A program made the translations under genes and the position numbers. 51,867 nucleotides of DNA, taken from the IMG/VR virus record IMGVR_UViG_3300031594_000001, positions 1 to 51,867 of that record. One strand, given 5' to 3'. The DNA is from a virus. The notes below the pieces were generated by a model, which saw only the letters and a list, made by a program, of their open reading frames with translations, did not search any database and was not told the origin of the DNA. Below are positions 24,353 through 32,427 of this stretch, piece by piece (position 1 is the stretch's first letter; every line of letters starts with the position of its first letter).

Positions 24353-25414
24353 TTAACCCCCGTAGGCTTTATAGAGAGATAGCCCCGTAAGACCTGCACC
24401 CGCTAATTGTTGCATAGTTCCCGGCTGTTGCACAGGGGTGGTGGACGTACCTTCATACGAAGTTGTACCTGTAGCAGCAATCGGCATCCCTGATAAAATA
24501 CCTGTCATGTTACCAATCTGCTGTGCAGTGTAACCTTCTTTTTCAAGGAAGTTTTGATAGTCAAGGTCAAGCTGCGCTTGGTCTCTACCTTCTTCAGCAG
24601 CACCAAGTCCTTCTAGCAACTGCATATCTTGTATCTCGGTTTGCCGTTCTAGTTCGCCCAAGGCTACTGAATCTTTAGCAAGTCCTGAACCTACGCCCAA
24701 TGCGTCAAGTCCTTGTTGAGCTGCAAACTGATCTGCATCTTCAGTAGACTTCTCATACCGTGCAAGTTCTGCGGCTTTAGACTTATCAACATCCATATCG
24801 GCAGTTCTGGAGGCGGTAAACTGATTGCTTGCATCCTTATAAGCATCTTGCAGCCCTTTGTCTTGCAGCATACCCATGCGGTTCATCATAGAATCTTCAG
24901 CTAGGAAGTTACGCACCGCACCGCGTGATCCACCAAATGCGCCTGCTTGTACTGCCTGTGAGTTTCTAAGCCCTTGAGTACGCTGATAGTCGCGCATGGC
25001 TTCCGACTTCTGTCGATCCACAACATTCTGCGTGTAGGGATTCATATACTGCCCTACATTGTCGCCCGTAAACTTAGCAGCGTCAGCATAGTCGTACTGG
25101 CTAAACTCATTAGGGGTGTAGTCACCCAAGCCTTCTGCGGTAGCCATGCCATCAGTCATGTACGTTTGTGCAGCCCCAAGCCCCGTTATACCGTCTCCAG
25201 TAGCGATATCACGCGTACCCGATATAGCATCAAGCGTATCTTGACTCTGCTCTGCAAACCGATCGCCTGTATAAGGGTTATATTCCTTACCGTACTCAGC
25301 TTCGGCTTTGGCTAGATTACGTTCAAAATAAGGTTTAGCCCATGCAGGTAGGTCTGCAGTCGAAGAACCCTGATTGGTTGTTGTGGTATTGTATGTCTTG
25401 CTTCCAAAACTCAT
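24353..25414 (-). CDS. probable internal virion or tail-associated structural protein
   Basis: A 353-residue Gln/Ala/Tyr-rich protein. The N-terminus (DLPAWAKPYFERNLAKAEAE, YNPYTGDRFAEQS) and the segment QYMNPYTQNVVDRQKSEAMR are followed by Gly-rich and helical parts (RNSQAVQAGAFGGSRGAVRN). The C-terminus has small hydrophobic stretches (LAGAGLTGLSLYKAYGG). Similar proteins occur next to giant internal virion genes in marine podovirus-like genomes. Its start overlaps the stop of the upstream GNAT-like gene (ATGA), so they are coupled. Exact role unknown; a core or ejection protein is the best guess. Confidence 0.68.
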   Translation of the reverse strand: MSFGSKTYNTTTTNQGSSTADLPAWAKPYFERNLAKAEAEYGKEYNPYTGDRFAEQSQDTLDAISGTRDIATGDGITGLGAAQTYMTDGMATAEGLGDYTPNEFSQYDYADAAKFTGDNVGQYMNPYTQNVVDRQKSEAMRDYQRTQGLRNSQAVQAGAFGGSRGAVRNFLAEDSMMNRMGMLQDKGLQDAYKDASNQFTASRTADMDVDKSKAAELARYEKSTEDADQFAAQQGLDALGVGSGLAKDSVALGELERQTEIQDMQLLEGLGAAEEGRDQAQLDLDYQNFLEKEGYTAQQIGNMTGILSGMPIAATGTTSYEGTSTTPVQQPGTMQQLAGAGLTGLSLYKAYGG

Positions 25415-25854
25415 TGGGAAATCTCCATTTTATAAGCCGTATACTCTGGTTCCCAGCCATACTTTTCTAAGCATCGTCCCCACGCTTTGCGCCCGTAACC
25501 TTCAAGATGACTACAGTTATTATTTATAGCGTACTCACGTAGTGTAGCCTGACATAAATCTAAGACTTTCATCATATTACTACCACCAACCCAGTCTATC
25601 GCTAACCCCCGCTTAGTAGGGTATTCTAGTATGCGGGTCGTAAACACCATCATAATAACATCATCTTTAACAATAATCCATAACGTATGAAATTTACGCT
25701 TAATATCGTCATACACACTCTTAGTAGTAAATTTACCGCCTGTAGTCTGCACTGCACGGCCTATAAATTCTTCAACTTGAGGCCACACCGAATCTACATA
25801 CTCAGCAGGTACAGGTGTTATGACAGAGAGGCTTTCTGTAACTACGTCCTTCAT
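25411..25854 (-). CDS. GNAT-like phage protein
   Basis: A 147-residue protein with the layout of phage GNAT-fold proteins: an N-terminal helix (VWPQVEEFIGRAVQTTGGKF), strands LWIIVKDDVIMMVFTTRILEYP and GLAIDWVGG, a helix LDLCQATLREYAINNNC, then LEGYGRKAWGRCLEKYGWEP, the usual C-terminal strand-helix of the fold. The acetyl-CoA loop (Q/RxxGxG/A) is not clear, so acetyltransferase activity is uncertain. Members of this family often lie among tail and virion genes. Coupled by ATGA overlaps on both sides. Confidence 0.72.
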   Translation of the reverse strand: MKDVVTESLSVITPVPAEYVDSVWPQVEEFIGRAVQTTGGKFTTKSVYDDIKRKFHTLWIIVKDDVIMMVFTTRILEYPTKRGLAIDWVGGSNMMKVLDLCQATLREYAINNNCSHLEGYGRKAWGRCLEKYGWEPEYTAYKMEISQ

Positions 25855-27659
25855 GCGGTCATCATCTTATTAAGTTCCTTAGCTGCATTAGAACCCGCGT
25901 CATTTACCTTATCTACGTTTACTCCTGCACCTTTTAATGCTTCATAAGCATCTTTACGTAACACAAACTCACCATCTGCAAGCAGTACATCTTGTGTAGC
26001 ATCGCCGTCTTTAAGCTGTGCTGTTATTTTGTCATCTGTGCCTGACCCATCACCGTTGCCGCGCACTTCACCGTTCTCACCACTTGCAAATCGTTTACGA
26101 GTTTCATCAGCCTCACCAGTACGTACACTATCTACTAATTGCATTAACGCAGGTTTGCCGTATTGTTCTACATATTGAGCAATAGCAATTTTATCTTCGT
26201 TGCTAATGTCCATATCGCCACCTCTAGCCATACCTTGTACTTGTAGTCCGTTACGTACAGCACGTTCAGCGGCATTAATTAGGTCTTTCTCGTTACCACC
26301 CAGCGCAAACTGTACATCACCACCTTCAGCCATACCTAGTGCGGCACGAGCGCCCCCTATAGCACCGCCGAATACAGGGCTAAGTCCTTTGTATAACGAG
26401 TTAGTAGGGGCTTGCGAAGAGGCCGCACTAGAAGCATTAGCACTCTGCACGTATTGCTCTACAGGGTCTATATTATTGTCGAACCCGTTTTCTATTAATT
26501 GAGTGTTATCAGTAGCTGTGGTTAATTCATTAAGTGGTTGAGCTAACCTATCTGCTGAACTACCAGCACCGCCTTTACCCCCAAGACCAGAACTAGGACC
26601 AGAACCTCCGCCACCACTACCAAATGTCTGCTGCTCCTGATGCGAAACGTTCATTAAAAACTGCATCCTTTTTTGGTCAAACTCTGGATCACCATACTTG
26701 TTATCTAAGTATGCGCCGTATTGTTGTAGTCCACCCGTCTGCCCACTAATACCACCTCTGCGGGACATCTGATCCATATGCACCTGATTCCGCCCAAGAC
26801 TACCACCCTCACTCATGGTTAACACGCCAGCGCGTTTGTCAGTGTTGTATTTAAAAAGAGCCTCATAGGAAGGGTTAGTATCCGAATAACCGTTTGCAAT
26901 CAGCCATTCAGCAGGGGGGCTTAATACCTGCTGTTTAGCAAATTCGCTTTCAGTTGAAATAGCAGGCATGGTGCTAGTAGGTGCAGTAGCTTGCGTACCT
27001 GCAGAGCGGCGTACCCCAGAGATACCACCATCATCGCCCCCCTGCATGCTTCTTTGCGTGTCTAACTCTAACGCTAAAGAATTACCCGTTTCGGGGTTAA
27101 TTTCATAGCTATTACCAAACATATTCATTTTAAATTGCTTAGAGGTATCACCGTCTCTATAATAAGAACCTTGTATACGATTTCCACCTTCCCGCGCTTT
27201 AGTAAGTTCTTCTTTAGTATATGTTGATGGACTCGCACCTTTTACAGGTTCGCCACTAGCAAGAACCGCATTGTCCCCGGACTGACCCCCCGACTGTGGG
27301 GTATTATACCGATTATATGTGAGTCCTGCAGCAACACCTACTGGTCCTAGCGCCATGCCACCTAACATAGGAAGCAACGACTGTATTCCTGTAATAGGTC
27401 TATCGGTACTAGACCCGTCTGAGTTAGTTTTCGCTTGCGGTACTCTAGGACTACTTTCGTATTTGGCCCTGTTAGTGTTTTCGTTATCTGAACTGCCTTT
27501 ACCTGAAGCAGCTCTATCTGCTTTGGTCGCTACCTTCCCAGTGCTTTCATTAATTAGATCACCGCGCTCATAAGAGTAACCATCATTAGGCGTAAATGTA
27601 TTAGCTACGCTTTCTTCAAAGCTGTTGCCGCCACCAACTGTATTAGCCCATGCACCCAT
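25851..27659 (-). CDS. probable virion protein with MAxGG motifs
   Basis: A 602-residue Gly/Ser/Asn-rich protein. A hydrophobic N-terminal segment lies near residues 92-112 (SLLPMLGGMALGPVGVAAGL). Motifs of the MAxGG type occur as LTMSEGGSLG, GMAEGGDVQFALGG and GMARGGDMDI. The C-terminus carries TAQLKDGDATQDVLLADGEF then VLRKDAYEAL, a segment often seen in marine phage structural proteins. It lies between the small 83-residue gene and the GNAT-like gene, which it overlaps by ATGA. A virion core or tail-tip role is inferred from context and composition; there is no enzymatic motif. Confidence 0.68.
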   Translation of the reverse strand: MGAWANTVGGGNSFEESVANTFTPNDGYSYERGDLINESTGKVATKADRAASGKGSSDNENTNRAKYESSPRVPQAKTNSDGSSTDRPITGIQSLLPMLGGMALGPVGVAAGLTYNRYNTPQSGGQSGDNAVLASGEPVKGASPSTYTKEELTKAREGGNRIQGSYYRDGDTSKQFKMNMFGNSYEINPETGNSLALELDTQRSMQGGDDGGISGVRRSAGTQATAPTSTMPAISTESEFAKQQVLSPPAEWLIANGYSDTNPSYEALFKYNTDKRAGVLTMSEGGSLGRNQVHMDQMSRRGGISGQTGGLQQYGAYLDNKYGDPEFDQKRMQFLMNVSHQEQQTFGSGGGGSGPSSGLGGKGGAGSSADRLAQPLNELTTATDNTQLIENGFDNNIDPVEQYVQSANASSAASSQAPTNSLYKGLSPVFGGAIGGARAALGMAEGGDVQFALGGNEKDLINAAERAVRNGLQVQGMARGGDMDISNEDKIAIAQYVEQYGKPALMQLVDSVRTGEADETRKRFASGENGEVRGNGDGSGTDDKITAQLKDGDATQDVLLADGEFVLRKDAYEALKGAGVNVDKVNDAGSNAAKELNKMMTA

Positions 27660-27672
27660 TAGAAAATATCCT

Positions 27673-27924
27673 TCATACTACTATCCTCAGTTCACCGCCA
27701 GCAGTCTTGTAGACACTGTTAACGGCTAGTCCGCCAGATACTGCTGCTGTGTTATTAGCAAACACAGGGAGATTAGTCATCACTATAGTTGTACCCCGTA
27801 TAGGGCCGGGATTACTCATCTGCTGTGCATACAACGCAAAGCTACGCGTCATCTGTGCAAAGTATCCTGCATCGTATTCTACAGGTACATCGGCAAAAAA
27901 TGGAATAGGTACTTCAGTAGTCAT
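27673..27924 (-). CDS. small conserved phage protein
   Basis: An 83-residue protein. The ATG at 27924 overlaps the stop of the upstream tail-hub-like gene (TAATG), which makes it preferable to an upstream in-frame methionine. The sequence is a compact beta-like protein (PIPFFADVPVEYDAGYFAQM, then GTTIVMTNLPVFANNTAAVS) ending in ELRIVV. No known family is recognised. Its position directly after the probable tail hub suggests a small virion or tail accessory protein. Confidence 0.68.
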   Translation of the reverse strand: MTTEVPIPFFADVPVEYDAGYFAQMTRSFALYAQQMSNPGPIRGTTIVMTNLPVFANNTAAVSGGLAVNSVYKTAGGELRIVV

Positions 27925-29804
27925 TATCGTCTCCCATCTGGACGTACATCTATTCTGGGAGTACCTAGTCGCCATGATACCCCCAACACACCTGCTGTTG
28001 AAGCTAACTTTAATGCTATAGATCGACCTCTAATGCGTATATCTACTTCTTCAGTAAATGTACCTACAGGTATTGATTGCCCTGTTAGTGTGTTATCCTC
28101 AGTACCAAAAGCACTACCACCCGGACTATTTCTAGCAGATAGACTAAGTTCTGCTGTGGCTGTAGCACCACCTGTAGAGTTTCTAAACGATATGTCGGGT
28201 AGTAGCCTGCGCCCAAACATAAACTGATTACCGCTACTTAGCTCTATAGGACTAGATTCTATAAATGCCCCTATACTAGATGCAGGAGATGTACTGCCAT
28301 CATCAGTGCCAAACTCATGTGTGTATAAGTACCCATCTGTAGCCGCAGCTATAGGGTTTCCTGCGTGAGTATTATCCATCCATGCAGTGCGGTTAAGGTT
28401 GCCATAATACCAAATGTTTTGAGCGTAATTAAATACTACGTACTTATTATTGTTCAGAGAATTTAAAGACGGGTAGAACCACCACACCTCAGAAAAGGCT
28501 GTATTGCTACCTGCCATCACTTTAGATTGTTGTGCTAAGTTTAAGTCTGCAAATACGTATTCTTTTACTGTGCAGGGTATTTCTTTAACATTACCATTAT
28601 ATAGATAGAACTGCCCTCTACCCATCCAGTACACAGCATCTCCTATAGCTACAGCAGCGTTCTGCCCCGTTATAGAAATGTTTCTAGATACTTCCGAAAG
28701 GCCATAAATAAACGGATCACCTACATACTGCAGCGCGTGTGCAGACATATCTGTTAAAACAAGTATCTGTTGTTTGGTTTGCACCGCTGCAATAATGGCA
28801 CTGCCTGAGCTAAGTTGTAATTCTCCTGCAGTGTTAGTGTCTAGGGTACGCCATTCAACTGCGGATTCTTGACTAGAAAATCTAATCGTTAACGGGTCTT
28901 GTGTGCCAGAAGCACCTTCAGGATCGCACCCAAATGCAATTACGTGTCGATCTTTTTCAGATACTAGAATAATAGCGGCTACAGTAGGCGCAGATTGTGC
29001 GTTGGTTAAATCGCTTAATGCTACTGCTCTTGCGCCGAACCCACTTGAAGTATCCCAATAAAATATACCCCCATTACGTACACACATAATAAGGTCTTCG
29101 CCAAAGTTATCCTGCGACCATAAGCGTAATGATTCAGCCGGAATGGTTATATCAGCCTCAACTCCCCACCCTCTATTAGGATCGTTCCACGGTCCCGCAC
29201 CCCAACCTGCGCCAAAAGTAGCATTATCTTGCCCTGTATTTATTTGGTACGCAGCCTTAGAACTAGCTCCACCATTACCGGTATCAGAGCCATTAGCTGT
29301 AGCCGTAGCTATAAACTTATAGCTATTTGCGTTTACTACCTCATATATTTGATATTCACGATTTAGCACCGCAGCCGTTATTTGACCTCCTAGCCCATCA
29401 GGATTTGTTGATACTCCCGAAAACGTAACAAAGTCATTTGATACCGCTCCATGTGACGTATCGGTAGCAGTTATTATGTTTGACCCGTTAGTAGCTGCAA
29501 ACGTAACCGCATTGTTAGATGACCGGATAGGAGTTACATCGTTAGCTTGAATACCTTCAAATACATAAAACTTTAGGCTAGTACCCGCACCTATGAAGTT
29601 TCCTCCTCTTAGGCTAGTCCAGTTAAACAACGACCTACATGCGCCTAAAATAGCTATAGGGTTAAACTTTGCCCAACCTCCAATAGTTTCAGGAAAACCC
29701 ATACGAAACCTAATGCGATTACTATCAAACCAGCCACCATCATTACTATAGCGAGTTACGTCACGGACAATTCCGGGTTTAAACTGTAGTTTCGTATAGG
29801 CCAT
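27924..29804 (-). CDS. probable tail hub / DNA-stabilisation protein
   Basis: A 626-residue beta-rich protein. The N-terminus (MAYTKLQFKPGIVRDVTRYS, then FDSNRIRFRMGFPETIGGW) is typical of podovirus tail proteins resembling P22 gp10-like packaged-DNA stabilisation factors. Repeats of WYFP- and W/Y-G-type beta blades follow (QFYLYNGNVKEIP, EVWWFYPSLNS, QNIWYYGNLNRTAW), suggesting a beta-propeller. It probably closes the portal channel and connects to the tail tip. AGGAGA precedes the ATG by 8 bases. The assignment rests on composition, size and order; a tail tubular protein B-like role is the alternative. Confidence 0.72.
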   Translation of the reverse strand: MAYTKLQFKPGIVRDVTRYSNDGGWFDSNRIRFRMGFPETIGGWAKFNPIAILGACRSLFNWTSLRGGNFIGAGTSLKFYVFEGIQANDVTPIRSSNNAVTFAATNGSNIITATDTSHGAVSNDFVTFSGVSTNPDGLGGQITAAVLNREYQIYEVVNANSYKFIATATANGSDTGNGGASSKAAYQINTGQDNATFGAGWGAGPWNDPNRGWGVEADITIPAESLRLWSQDNFGEDLIMCVRNGGIFYWDTSSGFGARAVALSDLTNAQSAPTVAAIILVSEKDRHVIAFGCDPEGASGTQDPLTIRFSSQESAVEWRTLDTNTAGELQLSSGSAIIAAVQTKQQILVLTDMSAHALQYVGDPFIYGLSEVSRNISITGQNAAVAIGDAVYWMGRGQFYLYNGNVKEIPCTVKEYVFADLNLAQQSKVMAGSNTAFSEVWWFYPSLNSLNNNKYVVFNYAQNIWYYGNLNRTAWMDNTHAGNPIAAATDGYLYTHEFGTDDGSTSPASSIGAFIESSPIELSSGNQFMFGRRLLPDISFRNSTGGATATAELSLSARNSPGGSAFGTEDNTLTGQSIPVGTFTEEVDIRIRGRSIALKLASTAGVLGVSWRLGTPRIDVRPDGRR

Positions 29805-29815
29805 AGACGGGTCTC

Positions 29816-30268
29816 CTAGAACATTATCTCAAAGTGCGGTGCGTCTATAAACGGTCTGCGAGCCTGTGATCTGCGTGTATCTATGTACGAACACATAGCA
29901 TGTTCTGCTGTACCGTCATAGGCACCTAGATCATCAATAGTCCATGCAGCGCCCCACCGTAACTTAACACCTGCAGCCTCCGCGCCTTCTTTCATGGCAT
30001 CGGCAATCTCATCGTACAGATTAAGTTCCCATCGACCACCATCACAGTAAGCCATTAGGTCTACGGCGTTACCATCAATGTGTTTTGATTTCATGGTTTG
30101 CGATGCGCCCTTTGCTACTAAGGCGCGCTGTTCTTCTATTGTCCGCAACCCGCAGATCACCGAGAAGTCTTGTTTGGTAACACCTATGGCGTACTTCACG
30201 ACAGTTATCAGACTTTCGTTTACACCTTCTAGCCTAGACAGACTTCGTTTACTTAGCTTGTATCCCAT
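29816..30268 (-). CDS. endolysin, M15/VanY-type peptidase
   Basis: A 150-residue single-domain peptidase. The zinc-site motifs of the M15 (VanY / L-alanyl-D-glutamate endopeptidase) family are clear: SKHIDGNAVDL with H63 and D70, and DAPHFEI with H145. A conserved CGLRTIEEQRALVAKG segment lies upstream. It cleaves peptide cross-links in peptidoglycan at the end of infection. No signal peptide is visible, so it needs the holin encoded next to it (30271-30624). It closes the lysis cassette. Confidence 0.93.
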   Translation of the reverse strand: MGYKLSKRSLSRLEGVNESLITVVKYAIGVTKQDFSVICGLRTIEEQRALVAKGASQTMKSKHIDGNAVDLMAYCDGGRWELNLYDEIADAMKEGAEAAGVKLRWGAAWTIDDLGAYDGTAEHAMCSYIDTRRSQARRPFIDAPHFEIMF

Positions 30269-30270
30269 AA

Positions 30271-30624
30271 CTATTTCTTCCCAAAAAACTTGCTTACAGA
30301 CCGCATACCTATACTAGCACTAACGATCCCACCCAACGCAATTTGATACCACTGAGGCATAACTTCCAAAGCCATAAAGCCCTTAGCAACTATGTCATTT
30401 CCCCAATCCCCGCAGAAGGCTAATATTAGTGGAATACTGAAAAGTAGGGTAATCCATTCATCCTTCCAAGAATTATCAGCGCCCTTTATAGCTGCAATAT
30501 CCCAATCAATCTCACCTGTGAGTTGCTTCTTACGCACCTCTGCTTCGGTCAGTTTGATCTGTGTCTTACCGTCTATTACCGAGGTAGCTAAACCTGTAAG
30601 ACTGCTTATAAGTTGTGTTATCAT
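30271..30624 (-). CDS. holin, GTA-type 3-TM-like
   Basis: A 117-residue membrane protein. Hydrophobic segments lie at about 57-72 (EWITLLFSIPLILAFCGDW) and 92-107 (WYQIALGGIVSASIGM), with a weaker N-terminal one, matching the GTA/phage 3-TM holin pattern with its LPEWYQ-like motif (here MPQWYQ). It would form the membrane lesion that releases the endolysin encoded next. I chose the ATG at 30624, which overlaps the previous stop (ATGA), over a longer frame that lacks a ribosome site. Lys-rich C-terminus (SKFFGKK). Confidence 0.85.
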   Translation of the reverse strand: MITQLISSLTGLATSVIDGKTQIKLTEAEVRKKQLTGEIDWDIAAIKGADNSWKDEWITLLFSIPLILAFCGDWGNDIVAKGFMALEVMPQWYQIALGGIVSASIGMRSVSKFFGKK

Positions 30625-30821
30625 TTCTCTGATCCTAGCCATACCGCAAACGCGCCCGTCATGGACCCAGAACAAATTGATATCATCGCGGACTGCTGTG
30701 TAGACAAATCCTCTAAAGTCATCCCCCACTCCAGAACCCGTATATACATCACGGTCATTACAAACATCATAAGTCTCGGCATAAGACGATATTCTAGTAT
30801 AGTCTTAAAAGTTATAGACAT
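30621..30821 (-). CDS. small membrane protein of the lysis cassette
   Basis: A 66-residue protein coupled on both sides (TGATG before, ATGA after). One long hydrophobic stretch (residues 13-29, LMPRLMMFVMTVMYIRV) and a second weaker one (47-62, ISICSGSMTGAFAVWLG) suggest two membrane passes. Position between the secreted protein and the holin points to lysis control, for example an antiholin or pinholin-like partner. No family name can be assigned. Confidence 0.75.
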   Translation of the reverse strand: MSITFKTILEYRLMPRLMMFVMTVMYIRVLEWGMTLEDLSTQQSAMISICSGSMTGAFAVWLGSEK

Positions 30822-31087
30822 CAGAAACCTCCTTTAAGGCCATCTAATATTTCGGACAAACTAGGTCGTTTATCCTTCTTTTCATAGACGCAACTAAATA
30901 CCTTCGGACACTCTGAAAAACTAAGCGTAGGGTAATGATATCCCAGCCCACCAAAACCCGCACTGAATCTATATACACATACCTTTTGGTCATTTACGTC
31001 TGTAAACCTCTTCCATAGGTGACACTTTACATGAGTTGGATTAGCAACCCCCACAAGTGTTACTGATAGTATTAGCGCATTTATCAC
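30821..31087 (-). CDS. small secreted cysteine-containing protein
   Basis: An 88-residue protein starting with GTG in a GTGA overlap. The N-terminus (MINALILSVTLVGVANPTHV) looks like a signal peptide, with possible cleavage near residues 15-19. The mature part has four cysteines (C22, C37, C60, C66), which could form two disulphides in the periplasm, and ends in a charged tail (KKDKRPSLSEILDGLKGGF). There is no lipobox, so a classical outer spanin is not supported. It lies within the lysis cassette and may act in the periplasm during lysis. Confidence 0.7.
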   Translation of the reverse strand: MINALILSVTLVGVANPTHVKCHLWKRFTDVNDQKVCVYRFSAGFGGLGYHYPTLSFSECPKVFSCVYEKKDKRPSLSEILDGLKGGF

Positions 31088-31563
31088 TGTGTAGCCAATA
31101 CTATTAAATATAGGCCACCACCTAACACACTAAGGATACCTAAAGACAGGCCACCAATAGCTGCATTGTTTGCCATCTGTCTCTTTGCTTCCATAGCTGC
31201 GTACACCGTATCTTCTCTTTCTTTGCGTATCTGTCTACGCATACCTAACATCTCATCGTAGGTTCCTAAACCGAACCTGTAATCTAACATAAACTTAATC
31301 TCTTTTTCTTTCTCAAGCAAAGTTTTCTTACGGATAACAATATCCATAGCCTGTTGTTCTATGTTGTCAGAACCTTGAGTTTGTTTGTCTAGCCACGTAG
31401 GGTTCTTACGTTGAGACTCCGCACGGGTAATGTCCGCAACTGCACAGTACCAAGACCCAAGTTGCTTACTAACATCCTGCATCTCACGGCCTGCGCCAAC
31501 CAATAGTTTTACGCCTTTAAAGGCTGCATTAGCTGCTGCAAAAGCTGTAACGGGGTCAATCAT
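31084..31563 (-). CDS. coiled-coil protein with C-terminal membrane anchor
   Basis: A 159-residue protein. An N-terminal Ala-rich helix (PVTAFAAANAAFKGVKLLVG) is followed by long charged coiled coil (KKTLLEKEKEIKFMLDYRF; MRRQIRKEREDTVYAAMEAK) and a C-terminal hydrophobic segment (NAAIGGLSLGILSVLGGGLY, about 134-156). The topology is the reverse of Rz-like inner spanins, so that role is uncertain, but the neighbours are all lysis genes. AGAGGT lies 9 bases before the ATG. The stop overlaps the next GTG. Confidence 0.72.
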   Translation of the reverse strand: MIDPVTAFAAANAAFKGVKLLVGAGREMQDVSKQLGSWYCAVADITRAESQRKNPTWLDKQTQGSDNIEQQAMDIVIRKKTLLEKEKEIKFMLDYRFGLGTYDEMLGMRRQIRKEREDTVYAAMEAKRQMANNAAIGGLSLGILSVLGGGLYLIVLATQ

Positions 31564-31584
31564 ATATCGTTACCTCTGCAGAAC

Positions 31585-31764
31585 TTACTCCATACGGTTT
31601 AAGATCGCTAGTAACATCAAGATAGTGGCACCTGATGTACCTATTAGAACGGTCTCAAGGCGTTTTATCCTAGTAAAAACCTCTTTAAATTGTATTCTAA
31701 CTTCTGTCTGCACAGCGATCATATCCCGTTCTAGCGCCGAGACGCGCTCATTCATATCTGGCAT
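31585..31764 (-). CDS. XhlA-like coiled-coil/TM protein
   Basis: A 59-residue protein: an N-terminal coiled coil (MNERVSALERDMIAVQTEVR then QFKEVFTRIKRLE) followed by one membrane segment (about residues 39-55, VLIGTSGATILMLLAIL). This is the architecture of XhlA-type haemolysin-like proteins that assist holins in phage lysis cassettes. The ATG at 31764 is chosen because it follows the stop of the upstream gene after six bases; a second ATG three codons later is possible. It is the first clearly lysis-related gene in transcription order. Confidence 0.75.
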   Translation of the reverse strand: MPDMNERVSALERDMIAVQTEVRIQFKEVFTRIKRLETVLIGTSGATILMLLAILNRME

Positions 31765-31769
31765 TGCTA

Positions 31770-32000
31770 CTAAAACACCCCACCACCAATAGAGGCAGGG
31801 GCAGTAACAGTAATAGCAACATCTTTTCCTTCTGCCCCTGTCCACGGATTTTTACATTTAGGGCAAGTACCTTCAGGATAAGAAGCAACTTTTTCAGGGG
31901 CGTCTACTGCATTACCACACGAAGCGCAGTGGATAATATCCTTACTTGTAGCGGGTGCCCCCATAACCCCACCGGGCATTGTTATAACAGTATCAACCAT
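31770..32000 (-). CDS. small zinc-ribbon protein
   Basis: A 76-residue protein with two CxxC knuckles (CASCGNAV and CPKCKNPW), spaced about 21 residues apart, forming a probable zinc ribbon. The flanking parts are Gly/Val-rich (DTVITMPGGVMGA; ITVTAPASIGGGVF). The start at 32000 is preferred because GAGGTGATGAT precedes it and it avoids overlap with the upstream gene; a longer form to 32036 is possible. It lies between a tail-assembly chaperone and the lysis cassette. Function unknown; it may be a virion or regulatory protein. Confidence 0.7.
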   Translation of the reverse strand: MVDTVITMPGGVMGAPATSKDIIHCASCGNAVDAPEKVASYPEGTCPKCKNPWTGAEGKDVAITVTAPASIGGGVF

Positions 32001-32022
32001 ATCATCACCTCTAATCATTAAT

Positions 32023-32415
32023 TTAGCTAGGCTCAACGGGCCAAGTTACATTTGCAGGAAACCCAGCTTGTGTAGGTACGGCACGTAATGCAGCACGATA
32101 AGTAATCCATGCGTCTGGCATGGTAACGTCACTGCCAGCCATCCAATCGCAAGCCGCTAGTTTGGCGTTACGTTCTTCACGGACTAAAACTTCTGGTGCA
32201 ATAGGCGCAGGTTCTGGATCAGACTCTACAACAGGGATGTTTTCTACAACCCACTTTGTGCCCTCCCATTTAGCAAGCTGGCTGTAAGTTATAGTTGGTG
32301 GTGCAGTCTCTACACAGCCTGCTGGGATAAGCCAATTATTACTATCCAAAGGGTCTTGGTCTGCTGTTGTAATGCCTACATAGACACCATTTAAATCTGT
32401 TTGATATACGTTCAT
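32023..32415 (-). CDS. tail fibre assembly chaperone-like protein, copy 1
   Basis: A 130-residue protein. The N-terminus is a small beta domain (MNVYQTDLNGVYVGITTADQ) and the C-terminus has the tail-assembly-chaperone pattern (RNAKLAACDWMAGSDV, then WITYRAALRAVPTQAGFP and VTWPVEP). This C-terminus matches the one in the gene at 34821-35237 (YRTDLLNVPQQAGFPASVTWP), so the phage has two paralogues, each lying right after a fibre-type gene. Such proteins help trimerise or fold the fibre encoded upstream, here the collar-domain fibre at 32428-33918. Confidence 0.8.
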   Translation of the reverse strand: MNVYQTDLNGVYVGITTADQDPLDSNNWLIPAGCVETAPPTITYSQLAKWEGTKWVVENIPVVESDPEPAPIAPEVLVREERNAKLAACDWMAGSDVTMPDAWITYRAALRAVPTQAGFPANVTWPVEPS

Positions 32416-32427
32416 ATCGGCGTCTCC

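Noticed and set aside
25411-25854. Functional N-acetyltransferase
   Set aside because: The overall fold pattern fits GNAT, but the acetyl-CoA binding loop is not recognisable, so only a GNAT-like label is used.
31084-31563. Rz-type inner-membrane spanin
   Set aside because: The membrane segment is at the C-terminus instead of the N-terminus, the opposite of the usual Rz topology.
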